Below are positions 41,543 through 51,312 of a DNA stretch of 64,000 bases, in pieces. The stretch is from Planctomycetota bacterium (GTDB lineage: Bacteria > Planctomycetota > JAJSAM01 > JAJVHW01). The position numbers and the translations under genes were made by a program. The stretch lies in assembly GCA_024280885.1 (NCBI GenBank), contig JAJRPF010000071.1, positions 1 through 64,000 of the forward strand. Reading direction: 5' to 3'. A model generated the notes under the pieces. That model was not told the origin of the DNA. It was given only the letters and a program-made list of their open reading frames with translations, and made no database searches. The first letter of the stretch is position 1, and each line of letters starts with the position of its first letter.

Positions 41543-44308
41543 ATGTCGCGTGACAAGACCCTCGCCTATGAGCTGAAGATCAAGGACCAGGCCACGCAGG
41601 CGCTCAAGCGCATGGAAGGGACGATCGGTCGTCTCGACAAGCAGGTCCTGAAGCTCGGGACGACCAGCGCAGTCTCAAGTACGAAATCGGTCGGGGCGTT
41701 CAAGGCCATCGGCGCGGCGATCGCGGCCATCGGTGTCGCCCAACTTGGGCGCGACGTACTGCAGTTCGGTACCGACTTCGAACGGTCGTCGGTTCAGATC
41801 GCTGGCCTCGGCCCCGAGATCCGGGAACAGATCGGCGCGATCAGCGAGTCCGCTCGCCAGATGGCCGCCACGTTCGGCGCGTCGCTCGCAGATGTCAGCG
41901 CCGCGCAGTTCGATTACCTGTCCGCCACGCAGGACGTGCAGGGCCAGAGCGTCGCTGTCGCCGAGGCGCTCAAGCTGTCAGCTGCCGGCGGCACTTCTGC
42001 AGCGGTTGCGATGGACGCCCTCACGACGATCATGGGCAACTTCTCCATCGAAGGGAGCCAGGCTGCAGCCGTCTCGGAGGCTCTCTTCCGCTCGCAGCAG
42101 AAGGGCAAGGCGACGATGGAGCAGATCGCGGCGTCGATCGGAAACGTCGCGACGTCGGCGCGGGCTGCTGGCGTGTCGTACCAGGAGATGCTCGGCGCCC
42201 TGTCGGCGGTGACGGCTGGGGGTCTCGGCGGCGCGAAGACGCAGATTGGCGCGACTTCGACAGCGCGGCTCTTCGACGCAATCGCGAAGGCCGGTCCGAA
42301 GGTGATCGCCTCCAGCCGGGCGATGGCCGCGGAGGCTGGCGAGGTAGGTTTCGAGTTCAGCAAGGCGCAGCTCGCCGCAGACGGTCTCGCGAGGTTCCTC
42401 GAGCGGCTCTCGCGCGTCACGCAAGGCGACGCTATCAAGCTCGCAGATCTCGGCATCGCCACGGAAGCCGCGAAGGGGACGCAAATCCTGCTGAAGGACG
42501 GCGCGATCGCCACGACCGCCGCGATCGATGATCAAGCACGCGCGGCGGTGGAACTGGACGACGCGTTCGCGGTCTACGAGGACACGATGGCGGCGCGCAT
42601 GGACCGCCTCAACGCACTATGGGGCGAGGCGAAGCTCGCGCTCTTCGAGGAGTTCGTCGGACCAGCGAAGGGAGGCTTCGACCAGTTGAGCGCGGACATC
42701 GACACAGTCCGTGACGTGGTGAAGAGGTTAGCGGGCGGAGTCAAGCTCGTCGGAACGGCGATCGTCCACTTCTTTGATCTCCTCCAAGTCGGTCTGGCCA
42801 CGACGATGACCGCGTTCTTCAAGGTCGGCGAGGCAATCATCTGGCTCGGCAACAAGATCAACTTCTTCACCGATGAGACGGTTCGCAGCATGCGGTTCCT
42901 TGCGGACTCGGCCCTCGAAGAGCTGAACGCGGAGATCGCGGACCTGGGCGAGAACGCCGACGTCATGATCGAGTCGTGGGATGACCTGTTCGGCGAGCGC
43001 GCGCAGAAGAACGTCAAGAAGACAGGCGAGGAGATCGCCAAGGTCTCCGAGGAGCTCGCCGACGCCAACGACCTGGCGAACAGCCTGCTGGAGTCGATGC
43101 AGTTCGCAGACCCACAGGCCGCGGCCTCCTCGGCGGCAACGCCCGGGGCCGCGGCGGACACTCCGAGCGCATTCGGAAAGTTCGACAAGGAGCTCCGAGC
43201 AGCCGTCACAGAGGCGCGCCTGCGCGCCGCACAGTCGCTCGCAAGTGACGATGACGCCGAGCTCCTCGCGATCTCGTCTCGGTTTAGCAAAGTGCGGAAT
43301 CGGATACTCGCCGAGGAGTCACTCACGCAGGATGAGCGTGAGTCGCTGATCATTCAGGCAAACCGTCGCGCTTCGATCGAGTTCAAGGCCGTCGCCGACC
43401 GTCGAGCCAAGGACCAGCGTGACACCGCGAACGAGGCGAACGACCTGCTCCTCGAGGACCGCACTGCGTTCGACGAGGAGATGCAGCAGGTCGCGAGCGA
43501 CGCGGCGTTCTCGCTCGCGCAGGTCGGTCGCACCGAGACGCAGCAAGCGATCGCGGACGTGAACCGCCGATACGACGAGCTGATCGCGGCGGCGCAGGAG
43601 TTCGGCACCGAGACGGTCGCGATCGAGAAGGCGCGTCAGGATGAGCTTGCGCGCGTGCGCAAGGAGGCGCGAGCCAAGGTGAGTGGTGAGATCTCTCCAC
43701 TCGAGAAGGAGATCGAGGGTCTGCAACGAATCGCGACGAACAACAACCTGGCCGCGGCGCGCGCCGTGGACGGAGTGTTCACGTCTCTGGGTGACGGGTT
43801 CTTCAACGTAATCCGGAGATCGCAGAGCGCGGGTGAAGCAGTGTGGGCCTTCGGCGAGAGCGTCCTCGACACGTTCGCCCGCATCGCGTCCGACCGCCTC
43901 GCGGCAAGCCTGGTCACCAGTGCGATCGGCGCGTTGGGCTCGAGTACTGACTACATCGGCGACGGCGCGAAAGTTCCTGCGGGAGAGTCGGTGCAGTTCT
44001 TCGCCGACGGCGGTGTCGTCAATCGCCCGACACGCGCTGTCATCGGCGAAGCGGGCCCCGAGGCGGTCGTCCCGCTCTCCGGCGGCCGCAGCGTCCCGGT
44101 GGAATTGCGGGGTGGCGGAGGCAGCGGCGTGAGCATCGTCGTGCAACAGACGATCCAGGTATCCGCGACGGATGCGGCAAGTGTCGATCGCCTCTTCCGA
44201 TCGCGCCGAGGCTTCATCCGCGAAGAGGCCGCGAAGGGCGTCACCGAAGCCCTCGGTCGAGATCCGGATCTACGTGAGCGCGTGCGTCGCGCCGCAAGGG
44301 GGAACTGA
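41543..44308 (+). CDS. Tail tape measure protein
   Basis: A 921-residue protein. The N-terminal coiled coil is followed by a TP901-type core (SARQMAATFGASLADVSAAQF and the repeats to about 300), hydrophobic helices around 395-450, a long coiled coil (540-750), and a C-terminal segment with FADGGVVNRPTRAVIGEAG, common at tape-measure ends. It sets tail length: at about 0.15 nm per residue, roughly 140 nm. AGAGG lies upstream. Confidence 0.93.
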   Translation: MSRDKTLAYELKIKDQATQALKRMEGTIGRLDKQVLKLGTTSAVSSTKSVGAFKAIGAAIAAIGVAQLGRDVLQFGTDFERSSVQIAGLGPEIREQIGAISESARQMAATFGASLADVSAAQFDYLSATQDVQGQSVAVAEALKLSAAGGTSAAVAMDALTTIMGNFSIEGSQAAAVSEALFRSQQKGKATMEQIAASIGNVATSARAAGVSYQEMLGALSAVTAGGLGGAKTQIGATSTARLFDAIAKAGPKVIASSRAMAAEAGEVGFEFSKAQLAADGLARFLERLSRVTQGDAIKLADLGIATEAAKGTQILLKDGAIATTAAIDDQARAAVELDDAFAVYEDTMAARMDRLNALWGEAKLALFEEFVGPAKGGFDQLSADIDTVRDVVKRLAGGVKLVGTAIVHFFDLLQVGLATTMTAFFKVGEAIIWLGNKINFFTDETVRSMRFLADSALEELNAEIADLGENADVMIESWDDLFGERAQKNVKKTGEEIAKVSEELADANDLANSLLESMQFADPQAAASSAATPGAAADTPSAFGKFDKELRAAVTEARLRAAQSLASDDDAELLAISSRFSKVRNRILAEESLTQDERESLIIQANRRASIEFKAVADRRAKDQRDTANEANDLLLEDRTAFDEEMQQVASDAAFSLAQVGRTETQQAIADVNRRYDELIAAAQEFGTETVAIEKARQDELARVRKEARAKVSGEISPLEKEIEGLQRIATNNNLAAARAVDGVFTSLGDGFFNVIRRSQSAGEAVWAFGESVLDTFARIASDRLAASLVTSAIGALGSSTDYIGDGAKVPAGESVQFFADGGVVNRPTRAVIGEAGPEAVVPLSGGRSVPVELRGGGGSGVSIVVQQTIQVSATDAASVDRLFRSRRGFIREEAAKGVTEALGRDPDLRERVRRAARGN

Positions 44309-44796
44309 TGTCTGCACTCACCCGGCCGTACACCGACGGCGACGGGACAAGCCGCGACCACCAGATCGACTCACGCTCCGTCGGCGGGACCGCTGGCGAC
44401 GTCTACAAGACGCAAGAGACCGGCGGCCAGATGGACTTCGGGGGGGCATCGACCGGCAACCTCATGAGTGCCGGGGCGTCCGGCGTCGTCAGCGCCGAGC
44501 AGTCGTGCGACGGCTTCGAGAGCATCCTCCTCAAGCTCGAGACGTCGAAGTCGAGTCCGAATGTGGAGATCCGCGTCTGGCGCGCGGGAGCGAACGCCAC
44601 GAAGGGCTGGGTCCGCGGAGAGAAGCTGACCGTCCCGACATCGAACGTCAACAACAACAGCGACTTCCCCTCACTCGCGACGGGCTTCTTCCACGCGGGC
44701 CTTGTCGTCATCCCGACGAATGGCGCGAAGGTGTTCAAGGTCCAGGTCGTGACGCTGTCGAAGGGAACCGCCGAGGTCTGGTGGAGCACGCACTGA
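44308..44796 (+). CDS. Tail protein of unknown function
   Basis: A 162-residue beta-rich protein between tape measure and tail tip. It begins and ends in TGATG overlaps. It could correspond to a tip-accessory or M-like protein by position, but sequence features do not decide this. Confidence 0.6.
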   Translation: MSALTRPYTDGDGTSRDHQIDSRSVGGTAGDVYKTQETGGQMDFGGASTGNLMSAGASGVVSAEQSCDGFESILLKLETSKSSPNVEIRVWRAGANATKGWVRGEKLTVPTSNVNNNSDFPSLATGFFHAGLVVIPTNGAKVFKVQVVTLSKGTAEVWWSTH

Positions 44797-45287
44797 TGCC
44801 CAGGCTGATGATTCTGGGCGTGATCTTGAGCGGCACGGCGCCGATCGACCAGGTGCCGGACGTCCTCCCTCCGGCACCGGGCGACGTGGCTCCGACGTAC
44901 CCCTCCCACGTGCCCACGCCGGGCGCGATCGTCGAGGACTCGGACCCGACGGACGAAGGGACGGCGGTCGGGACTCTCTCGATCCAGCCGTCCTTCGCGC
45001 TGCCCTACGTGATCGAGTTCGCGGAGTCGGATGAAATCGTCGCGGAACAGGGGCAGGAGACCGTCTACGCGCGGGGGCGCGTCTCCCGTCGTGGCTTCAC
45101 ATGCACTTGGCGCGGCGTCACGGAGGCGGAGAAGGATACGGTGCTCTCGCTGCTCGATGAGACGCCGTTCAACTGGACGCCGCCGGGCGACGCCATCGGC
45201 AAGTTTGCGACCGCGACGAACGTCGTCGCATGGACCAAGACGGGCGCGTGCAACGTCGGGCCCGTGGACGTCGAGGAACTCCGCTGA
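44796..45287 (+). CDS. Minor tail protein, M-like by position
   Basis: A 163-residue protein. A Pro-rich N-terminal third (VPDVLPPAPGDVAP) is followed by a compact domain with YARGRVSRRGFTCTWRGV and FNWTPPG. Lambda gpM occupies this place between tape measure and gpL. The WTPPG segment is shared with the 35120 protein. Confidence 0.6.
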   Translation: MPRLMILGVILSGTAPIDQVPDVLPPAPGDVAPTYPSHVPTPGAIVEDSDPTDEGTAVGTLSIQPSFALPYVIEFAESDEIVAEQGQETVYARGRVSRRGFTCTWRGVTEAEKDTVLSLLDETPFNWTPPGDAIGKFATATNVVAWTKTGACNVGPVDVEELR

Positions 45288-45288
45288 G

Positions 45289-45915
45289 ATGCCCAGCGCA
45301 GCACTCATCGCGAAGGCGAACGAACCGCGCAGCGGCAAGGCGTGGTTCCGCCTCTACGACATCGAACTCCAGACGAGCACGACCGAATCGCGCTGGGTGC
45401 TGCTCACGAGCTCCGACCAGAATGTCATCTACCGCGGACGGACGTACCTCGCGTACCCGATCACACACGACTCGGTGAAGCAGCGCGCCGGCGGAGCGTT
45501 GCCGTCCGTCCAGCTGACGATCGGCAACTTCGATGGCGTGGCCGAGCAGTACCTCCGCAGCTACGACGGCCTGGAGGGGCGCCGAGTCCGGATCCGCCGC
45601 GTCCACGAGGACCTCGTGACGAGCGACGCCGACACCGTGGCGTACGACTACACGGTCCGACTCGCCAAGCCCGCCGGCGCCGTCGTCGTCCTCGAGTTGG
45701 GCGAGGCCCCGCTTCACGAGGTCGCGTTCCCATCCACGCGTCTCGTCCGTGGCACGTGCCAGGACCGCTTCCGCGGACCGCGCTGCGGCTGGGCGATCGG
45801 GATGCCCGGCAACGCGGCGTCGTGCGACTACTCGCTCGACGGGGCGAACGGCTGCGTCGCGCACGGCAACGAGGACCGCTTCGGCGCGACTCCAAGCCTC
45901 CCGGAGCCGCTGTGA
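45289..45915 (+). CDS. Minor tail protein L-like, Fe-S type
   Basis: A 208-residue protein of the lambda gpL/BR0599 family. The N-terminal part has WVLLTSSDQNVIYRGRTYLAYPI and the beta core. The C-terminal domain has four cysteines (CQDRFRGPRCGW, then ASCDYSLDGANGC) followed by HGNEDRFG. In lambda these ligate a [4Fe-4S] cluster needed for the tip. It joins the tube or tape-measure tip to gpK and gpJ. It has no linked gpK Mov34 domain. Confidence 0.87.
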   Translation: MPSAALIAKANEPRSGKAWFRLYDIELQTSTTESRWVLLTSSDQNVIYRGRTYLAYPITHDSVKQRAGGALPSVQLTIGNFDGVAEQYLRSYDGLEGRRVRIRRVHEDLVTSDADTVAYDYTVRLAKPAGAVVVLELGEAPLHEVAFPSTRLVRGTCQDRFRGPRCGWAIGMPGNAASCDYSLDGANGCVAHGNEDRFGATPSLPEPL

Positions 45916-46268
45916 TCGACGCGAGCCCCTGGGTGGGCACGCCATACGCGGAGACGAACTGCGCGGAGCTCGCGGTCGTCGTGGCCCGTACGCGGGGTTA
46001 TCCCATGCCCGACCTCCACGTGACCAGCGAGAGTCCCGAACCGACGGACGAGTTCTGGCGCTGGTGGGACGTGGTGGAAGGCGATCCTCAGGTCGGAGAC
46101 GTCCTCATCGTGAGCGGCAATCCGCGTGGCGTCGCGACTGTGATCGACGATCGCAACGTGCTCACGACGACGCCGGACACGAACGGCTTCATCATGCGAC
46201 GCAACGTCTTCCTGCGCGCTCGCCTGATCGGGGTGTATCGCCCGCGAAGAGACCCGGTGACGGAATGA
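45912..46268 (+). CDS. NlpC/P60-like tail protein (K-like), catalytic His not evident
   Basis: A 118-residue protein from GTG 45912. WVGTPYAETNCAELAVVV is the Cys motif of NlpC/P60 peptidases, and GDVLIVS follows as in the family. The usual His segment (HVGI-type) is replaced by RGVATVIDD, so the enzyme may be inactive or use another residue. Lambda gpK combines this domain with Mov34; only the NlpC part is here. It would act at the tail tip during assembly or peptidoglycan passage. Confidence 0.75.
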   Translation: MIDASPWVGTPYAETNCAELAVVVARTRGYPMPDLHVTSESPEPTDEFWRWWDVVEGDPQVGDVLIVSGNPRGVATVIDDRNVLTTTPDTNGFIMRRNVFLRARLIGVYRPRRDPVTE

Positions 46269-48829
46269 TCGCTCTGATCTCCGACGCCGCGACGCTGCAC
46301 GTCGTTGACAACCCGTTCCGTCCGTCGACGCGGCGCACGTGCGCCGTCCGGCCCGGCGTCTCCCTCGCGCAGACGATCTCCGAGAACTGGCCAGCGACGT
46401 GGTCGGAGGACGAGATCCCGCGTCTCGCAGTCGCGGTCAACGGTCGCGTCGAGCGCGATCTCTGGCGTGAGATCGAGCCCGGAGACGTCGTGTCGGTCAT
46501 GCCGGAGCATGCGGAGGCGTTCACAGCCATCGGGGCGTCAGTGGCTGCGTATCTCGGCGCGACCGGAACAGCCGCGACAATCGTCGCCGCAGCCGTCAAC
46601 ATCACGCTGGCCGCGGCCATCTCCTTCGGCGTCAACCAACTGCTCGCGCCGACGCCTCCGAGTCTGCGCACGGGAGAGAACTCCGGCAGCTCCGTGTATC
46701 GGTGGGACGGCGTGCTCACGGACTACAGCGCCGTCGGTGCACCGCGCCCCGTCGTCTACGGCGAGCACCTGGTCGGCGGGTCCGTGATCGCGTTCTTCAT
46801 CCGCTCGCGGCGCAACAGGACGGGCGCCGTCAAGGGCGAACTCTGGATGCAGCTCCTTCTCAGCGAGGGGGAGATCGAGTCCATCGGCGGCGTCGATCGT
46901 GACCTGGACAACGCGACGGGCAACTCGATCCCCTGGGACATGTGGATCAACGGAACGCGCGCACGCGAGATCCCCGGGCTGCGCGTCTCCACGCGGCTCG
47001 GTCGCCTGAACCAGAACGCCGTCGCCGGTATGAACGACCTGGTCCGACGCGTCGATGGTGTGCAGTCGCTCCGAAAGGGCGACGCGCCGAGGCGCTTCAC
47101 GACCCGGAACCCGGTCGATCGCGTCGAACTCGGCATCCGGTTCCCGAAGGGCCTGACGAAGATCGACTCCGCGACGGGCGACCTGCTGTGGTCGGATCCG
47201 ATCAGGTTCCAATACAGGTTCAAGCGCAAGGGCGCCCCCGACTCGGAGTACTCGGACTGGCACCGCTTCCACATCCGTCACCGTGCCGCGGGCAACTTCA
47301 CGAAGTTCATTCCCGTCGACGAGCTGCCCGGCCGCGACGACTACGACTTCGAACTCGAGCGCCTCACGGCGAGGACCGTCGGGCAGGCGACGCCGAGCGT
47401 CTCGGAACTCGAGGCGCGCAACGAGATCCAGGACCGCAGTTTCCGCCTACCGGGTCTCGCGACGCTCACTCTCATCATCACAGCCAACGAGGTCGTGAAC
47501 GGACCGCGCCCCTCTGTCGAGGTGCTGCTGCGTGGCCGCAAGGTGCGTGTCTGGGACGGCGTGTCCACCACGAACCCGGCCTTCGAGAAGCGGTGGACGC
47601 GCGATCCCTACTGGATCACTCACGACATCCTGACCAACACCGACTACAGCTTCGGCGACGACCTCCGCAACGCCGTCTTCGACCTGGACGACTGGAAGGC
47701 CGGGGAGACGCAGGCTGCAGGTCTTGTTGACGCCGGTCTCTCCGTGACTCTCGCGGCCTCCGCGGCCACCGGCGACACGTACATCGAGATCGGCAACACG
47801 ACTGGCTGGGCGGAGGGCGACACCGCGTTCATCGACAAGGGCGGTGCAGGCGAGCAGCAGCTCAAGGTGATCGAGATCACCGACGACGGACGGCTGCGCG
47901 TCGACACATCTCTCACCGCAAACCACGCGTCCGGGACGGCGGTCGCGAAGTTCCACCCACGCTTCGAGTTCGACGGCGTTTTCGACTCGCAGCGCAGTCC
48001 GTGGGAGCAGGCGAACTCGGTCCTCGCGACAGCGCGATCGCAGCTCGTGAAGGTCGGCAACCTGATCATGCTGCACCGCAGCGTTCCGAAGACGCCGGTG
48101 CTCCTGCTCACCGAAGGGAACATGGAGCGGGACTCGATCGAGGTGACGCGCCTCATGCCGCGCAATAACCAACCGAACCGCCTGAACATCCAAATGTACG
48201 ACCGCACGAAGCGGTTCGCCATGCACCCGATCCCGGTCAACGCCGACGACGCGGTCCTCGACCAGGGCGACATCTCCAACTACTACCAGCGCGAGGCATA
48301 CCGGCCCGCCGACGAGGCCGCCTGGGGCATCACTCGCGCCGAGCAGGCGACGCGGCACGGTGGGTTCCGACTGCGCCAGCTGCGACTCCCGAAGTGGGAG
48401 GTCAAGGGCGTCACGACGCTGCAGGCGCTGCAGGCGGGCCTCGGATCGGTGATCGACGTCGCCCACCCCACGATCCTGCCCGTGAAGTCGGGGCTTGTGA
48501 TCGAGGCGGCACTCTCCGGGACGTCCACGATCAAGATCGACCGCGACGTCGTACTCGCTGCCGCGACGACGTACGGGATCAAGCTGCGCGTCGGTGACTC
48601 AACCTGGGTCGAGCGGACCATCACGACGGCCGCCGGCAGCTACGCGAGCGGGACCGCGCTCGCGATCTCAGGGACGTGGCCCGATGACGTGGACAAGCAC
48701 GCGCCGTTCAGCCTGGGCCCGCAGACGCAGATCGTCCTGCCGTTCGAGCTGACCAGCTTCGAGGAGCTCGAGGACAACCGTATCCGCTTCGAGGGATTGG
48801 AGTACGTGGCCGCGATCCACGTGGACTGA
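46265..48829 (+). CDS. Tail tip attachment protein J-like (host specificity)
   Basis: An 854-residue protein. It begins with a ubiquitin-like domain and a hydrophobic stretch (about 75-125; VNITLAAAISFGVNQLLAP) as in lambda gpI/J fusions. The core (SSVYRWDGVLTDYSAVGAPRPVVYGEHLVGG and the YWITHDILTNTDYSFGDD region, named by parts) is typical of gpJ. An inserted beta domain (about 490-570) precedes the last hub part. It forms the central tip fibre and determines host binding with the genes downstream. Confidence 0.9.
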   Translation: MIALISDAATLHVVDNPFRPSTRRTCAVRPGVSLAQTISENWPATWSEDEIPRLAVAVNGRVERDLWREIEPGDVVSVMPEHAEAFTAIGASVAAYLGATGTAATIVAAAVNITLAAAISFGVNQLLAPTPPSLRTGENSGSSVYRWDGVLTDYSAVGAPRPVVYGEHLVGGSVIAFFIRSRRNRTGAVKGELWMQLLLSEGEIESIGGVDRDLDNATGNSIPWDMWINGTRAREIPGLRVSTRLGRLNQNAVAGMNDLVRRVDGVQSLRKGDAPRRFTTRNPVDRVELGIRFPKGLTKIDSATGDLLWSDPIRFQYRFKRKGAPDSEYSDWHRFHIRHRAAGNFTKFIPVDELPGRDDYDFELERLTARTVGQATPSVSELEARNEIQDRSFRLPGLATLTLIITANEVVNGPRPSVEVLLRGRKVRVWDGVSTTNPAFEKRWTRDPYWITHDILTNTDYSFGDDLRNAVFDLDDWKAGETQAAGLVDAGLSVTLAASAATGDTYIEIGNTTGWAEGDTAFIDKGGAGEQQLKVIEITDDGRLRVDTSLTANHASGTAVAKFHPRFEFDGVFDSQRSPWEQANSVLATARSQLVKVGNLIMLHRSVPKTPVLLLTEGNMERDSIEVTRLMPRNNQPNRLNIQMYDRTKRFAMHPIPVNADDAVLDQGDISNYYQREAYRPADEAAWGITRAEQATRHGGFRLRQLRLPKWEVKGVTTLQALQAGLGSVIDVAHPTILPVKSGLVIEAALSGTSTIKIDRDVVLAAATTYGIKLRVGDSTWVERTITTAAGSYASGTALAISGTWPDDVDKHAPFSLGPQTQIVLPFELTSFEELEDNRIRFEGLEYVAAIHVD

Positions 48830-50418
48830 TGCCGCAATTCGACCCCTCCGCCGTCCTCCGGAGTCCCGCGACGCTCCCGCGGCACGGGCAGATCCCGAGT
48901 GACCCCGCGTCCTTCGACGTCAGGGAGATCGGGCTTCTTCTCGACGACCAAAGCGTGCGGCGACGTGTGCTGATCGCGTGGGATCAGGACGTGGACGAGT
49001 CGGGCCCCATCGCGGAGTGGTGGGTGTACGCGCGCCGGGAAGGTGCGGTCGAATTCGACCGCGTGGCCATGACGGAGCACCCGTCGGTCATCCCGTGCTG
49101 CGATCTCGCAGTCGGCGTCGGGTACGAGTTCTGCGTCGTCTCGTTGAGCCTCGACGGCCGCGCGCATCGTCCGCCCGACGAGGTGACGAACCGGCGCACC
49201 GTGCGCCTCTACGGCCAGGAGCCGCTTCCGCCGGCGCCGACGGGATTGTCCGTCCTCCAGATCGACGAGCGCGTGATCGTGCAATGGAACGCGGTCGAGT
49301 ACGCCGCACCGGTCCAGTACGAAGTCCGGGTCGGCGGTCCGTCGTTCTCCGGGGCTCTCGTCACGGCGGTGACGCGCAACACGACGGTCGAGATCTCGAC
49401 GTCCATCCCCGGTGGCTCGGTGACACCCGGCGCGAGGTTCACAGTCTACGTCGTGGCCGTCACGATGACCGGTCTCATTGGCCCGCCCGCAGTGCTCGCC
49501 GACTTCGAGCTACCACCGGCTCCCGACCTTCTCCTCGTGAAGCACGCCGACGAGGCGCTCTGGGCCGGTTCGAAGACGGGCTGCCTGGTGGATGGCGCCG
49601 GCGATCTGGCCGTGACGCCCGGCGCGACGTCCGCAATCTACGTCTCCGCCGTGATCGACGCGGGCGTACTCGGCGAGTACGAGATCGCAGCGCTCGCGCA
49701 GGCGAGCATCGAGAACGAGGGCCTGACGTGGGGCATGGCGTGGATCACGTGGGACTCGGCGGAGGCCGCCCGGCGGACCTGGGAGGGAGGCACGGCGGAG
49801 TGGTTCCCCGCCGGCGAACTCGAGCGCCCGCAGCCGCCGACCTGGGACGAGCTCACGGGCACGTGGAACGACTACGCGTGGCTCACGTGGGACTCCTTCG
49901 GCGAAGAGCGCTCTCGCGATGATCCGTCTGACCTGACGTGGGACGAGGCCGACTTCACGTGGGACTCGGTCTTCGCCGAGTCATGGTCGTGGGACGGCCC
50001 CATCTCAAGCGTCGGGACCGCGTGGGCGCTCGAGATCGCGTTCAGCGACGACGGCGTCACATACTCCGCGTTCGCGGCGTACAAGCCCCAGACGCGCACG
50101 TTCCGGTACGTGCAATTCCGGATCGTCATCACGCAGCCCGTCGCCGCGCTCGCGGTCACGATCCAGGGCGTCGACCTCTTCGTCGTACAGCGCAGAGCGA
50201 AGGGTGTCCGCTGGGTCGAGGAGACGCCCGTGGGCGCCATCAACGGGGTGAACGACACGTTCGTGATCGACAACGCCCCCGCTGGCGCGTCGCTGCTGCT
50301 GATCCAGAACGGGACGATCCGGCGAGAGACGACCGACTACACGATTTCCGGCAGCACGATCACGACCACCACGCCACCACTCGGGGGTGACTGGCTTCTC
50401 GCGAGATACCAGCACTGA
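48829..50418 (+). CDS. Tail tip extension with fibronectin-III and Trp-rich modules
   Basis: A 529-residue protein starting in a TGATG overlap. Residues 60-225 hold two fibronectin-III-like domains (for example APTGLSVLQIDERVIVQWN). Residues about 298-390 contain 13 tryptophans, with TWD repeated five times in TWDS/TWDE units. The C-terminal 65 residues (NGVNDTFVIDNAPAG ... DYTISGSTIT) are a common phage tail-fibre end domain. It probably extends the J-like tip and contacts the host surface. Confidence 0.75.
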   Translation: MPQFDPSAVLRSPATLPRHGQIPSDPASFDVREIGLLLDDQSVRRRVLIAWDQDVDESGPIAEWWVYARREGAVEFDRVAMTEHPSVIPCCDLAVGVGYEFCVVSLSLDGRAHRPPDEVTNRRTVRLYGQEPLPPAPTGLSVLQIDERVIVQWNAVEYAAPVQYEVRVGGPSFSGALVTAVTRNTTVEISTSIPGGSVTPGARFTVYVVAVTMTGLIGPPAVLADFELPPAPDLLLVKHADEALWAGSKTGCLVDGAGDLAVTPGATSAIYVSAVIDAGVLGEYEIAALAQASIENEGLTWGMAWITWDSAEAARRTWEGGTAEWFPAGELERPQPPTWDELTGTWNDYAWLTWDSFGEERSRDDPSDLTWDEADFTWDSVFAESWSWDGPISSVGTAWALEIAFSDDGVTYSAFAAYKPQTRTFRYVQFRIVITQPVAALAVTIQGVDLFVVQRRAKGVRWVEETPVGAINGVNDTFVIDNAPAGASLLLIQNGTIRRETTDYTISGSTITTTTPPLGGDWLLARYQH

Positions 50419-50431
50419 GGACTACCTCGCG

Positions 50432-50456
50432 TCGTCAAGCCTGCATACGCTCCGGA
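50432..50456 (+). promoter_or_regulatory. Phage promoter-like motif, copy 3 (post-tail genes)
   Basis: TCGTCA-N8-TACGCT with CATACGCTCCGG exactly as in copy 1, ending 23 bp before the next ATG. The left hexamer is less conserved than in the other two copies. Confidence 0.5.
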
Positions 50457-50479
50457 CGTAGGAACCGCTCGGAGGCACG

Positions 50480-51079
50480 ATGGTCGCCCTCAACACCTAC
50501 GCAGATCTCGCTGGTACCGGCAACGTCAAGGCCGATCGCGTCACGCTCAACTCGAACTTCGAGGCGATCATGGCGCTGCACTACTCGGACGACGGCACGG
50601 CGCCGCCCGTCACGAAGCAGGGCCTGCTCTGGGCGGACGCGCAGGCCGGCTACCTGAAGCAGCGCAACGAGAGCGACTCTGCGTGGTACGTCATCGGGAA
50701 GCTCTTCGCCTCCGGAGATCCCGGCCACCTCGGCGTGCTGAGCACCGTCGTCACCAAGGGCACTGAAGCAGCCGACGTGATCCGCTTCACCGTCCAGGCG
50801 CGCGACGCTTCGGGCGCCGTCGACCAGGCCGGTCGCCGCCACGTACTCATCGTCGTGTCCGCGTCGAGCTTCGGCGCACCCGGCGGGACGCAGACCGTCA
50901 CGTTCAACACGGGGACGATTCTCGTGACGCACACGGCGAACCAGATCTACCTCGTGGAGTCGGACGCAACCGGGATGATCGAGGTGGACGTGAACGTCTC
51001 GGGCGCGGGCTCACGCTACGTTCGCGCGTCGGTCGGCGACTCGGAGCCAGTCGAGCTCGACGGGACGTGGGCAGCGTGA
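50480..51079 (+). CDS. Putative tail fibre/tip accessory protein
   Basis: A 199-residue protein with CGGAGG upstream. The N-terminus (NTYADLAGTGNVKADRVTLNSNFEAI, by parts) is typical of short phage fibre-attachment segments. The rest is beta-rich (FTVQARDASGAV, TQTVTFNTGTILVTHTAN). It follows its own promoter-like motif. The exact role is unknown. Confidence 0.6.
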   Translation: MVALNTYADLAGTGNVKADRVTLNSNFEAIMALHYSDDGTAPPVTKQGLLWADAQAGYLKQRNESDSAWYVIGKLFASGDPGHLGVLSTVVTKGTEAADVIRFTVQARDASGAVDQAGRRHVLIVVSASSFGAPGGTQTVTFNTGTILVTHTANQIYLVESDATGMIEVDVNVSGAGSRYVRASVGDSEPVELDGTWAA

Positions 51080-51312
51080 GTGATGCCCGTCTCGACTCCT
51101 TCCTGCGCGCGCTATCGGCGCTTGCCACGTACTACGCGGACGAGCCCGCCGCGTCGATTATCGACGTGCGGCTCTGCGCGATCGAGACGTCGGACAACCT
51201 CACCGCGGCGTACCGTCGACTCGTCGCGCCGGCGCTCCAGGACGAGGACCTGGTCGCGTCCCTCCCCGCTGCGATGCGCGAACTGCTCGCCGACCGACCG
51301 GAGGCGGCGTGA
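51076..51312 (+). CDS. Small phage protein of unknown function
   Basis: A 78-residue helical protein from GTG 51076, overlapping the previous stop as GTGA; a GTG at 51067 is an alternative. No recognisable domain. Its stop overlaps the next GTG. Confidence 0.55.
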   Translation: MSDARLDSFLRALSALATYYADEPAASIIDVRLCAIETSDNLTAAYRRLVAPALQDEDLVASLPAAMRELLADRPEAA

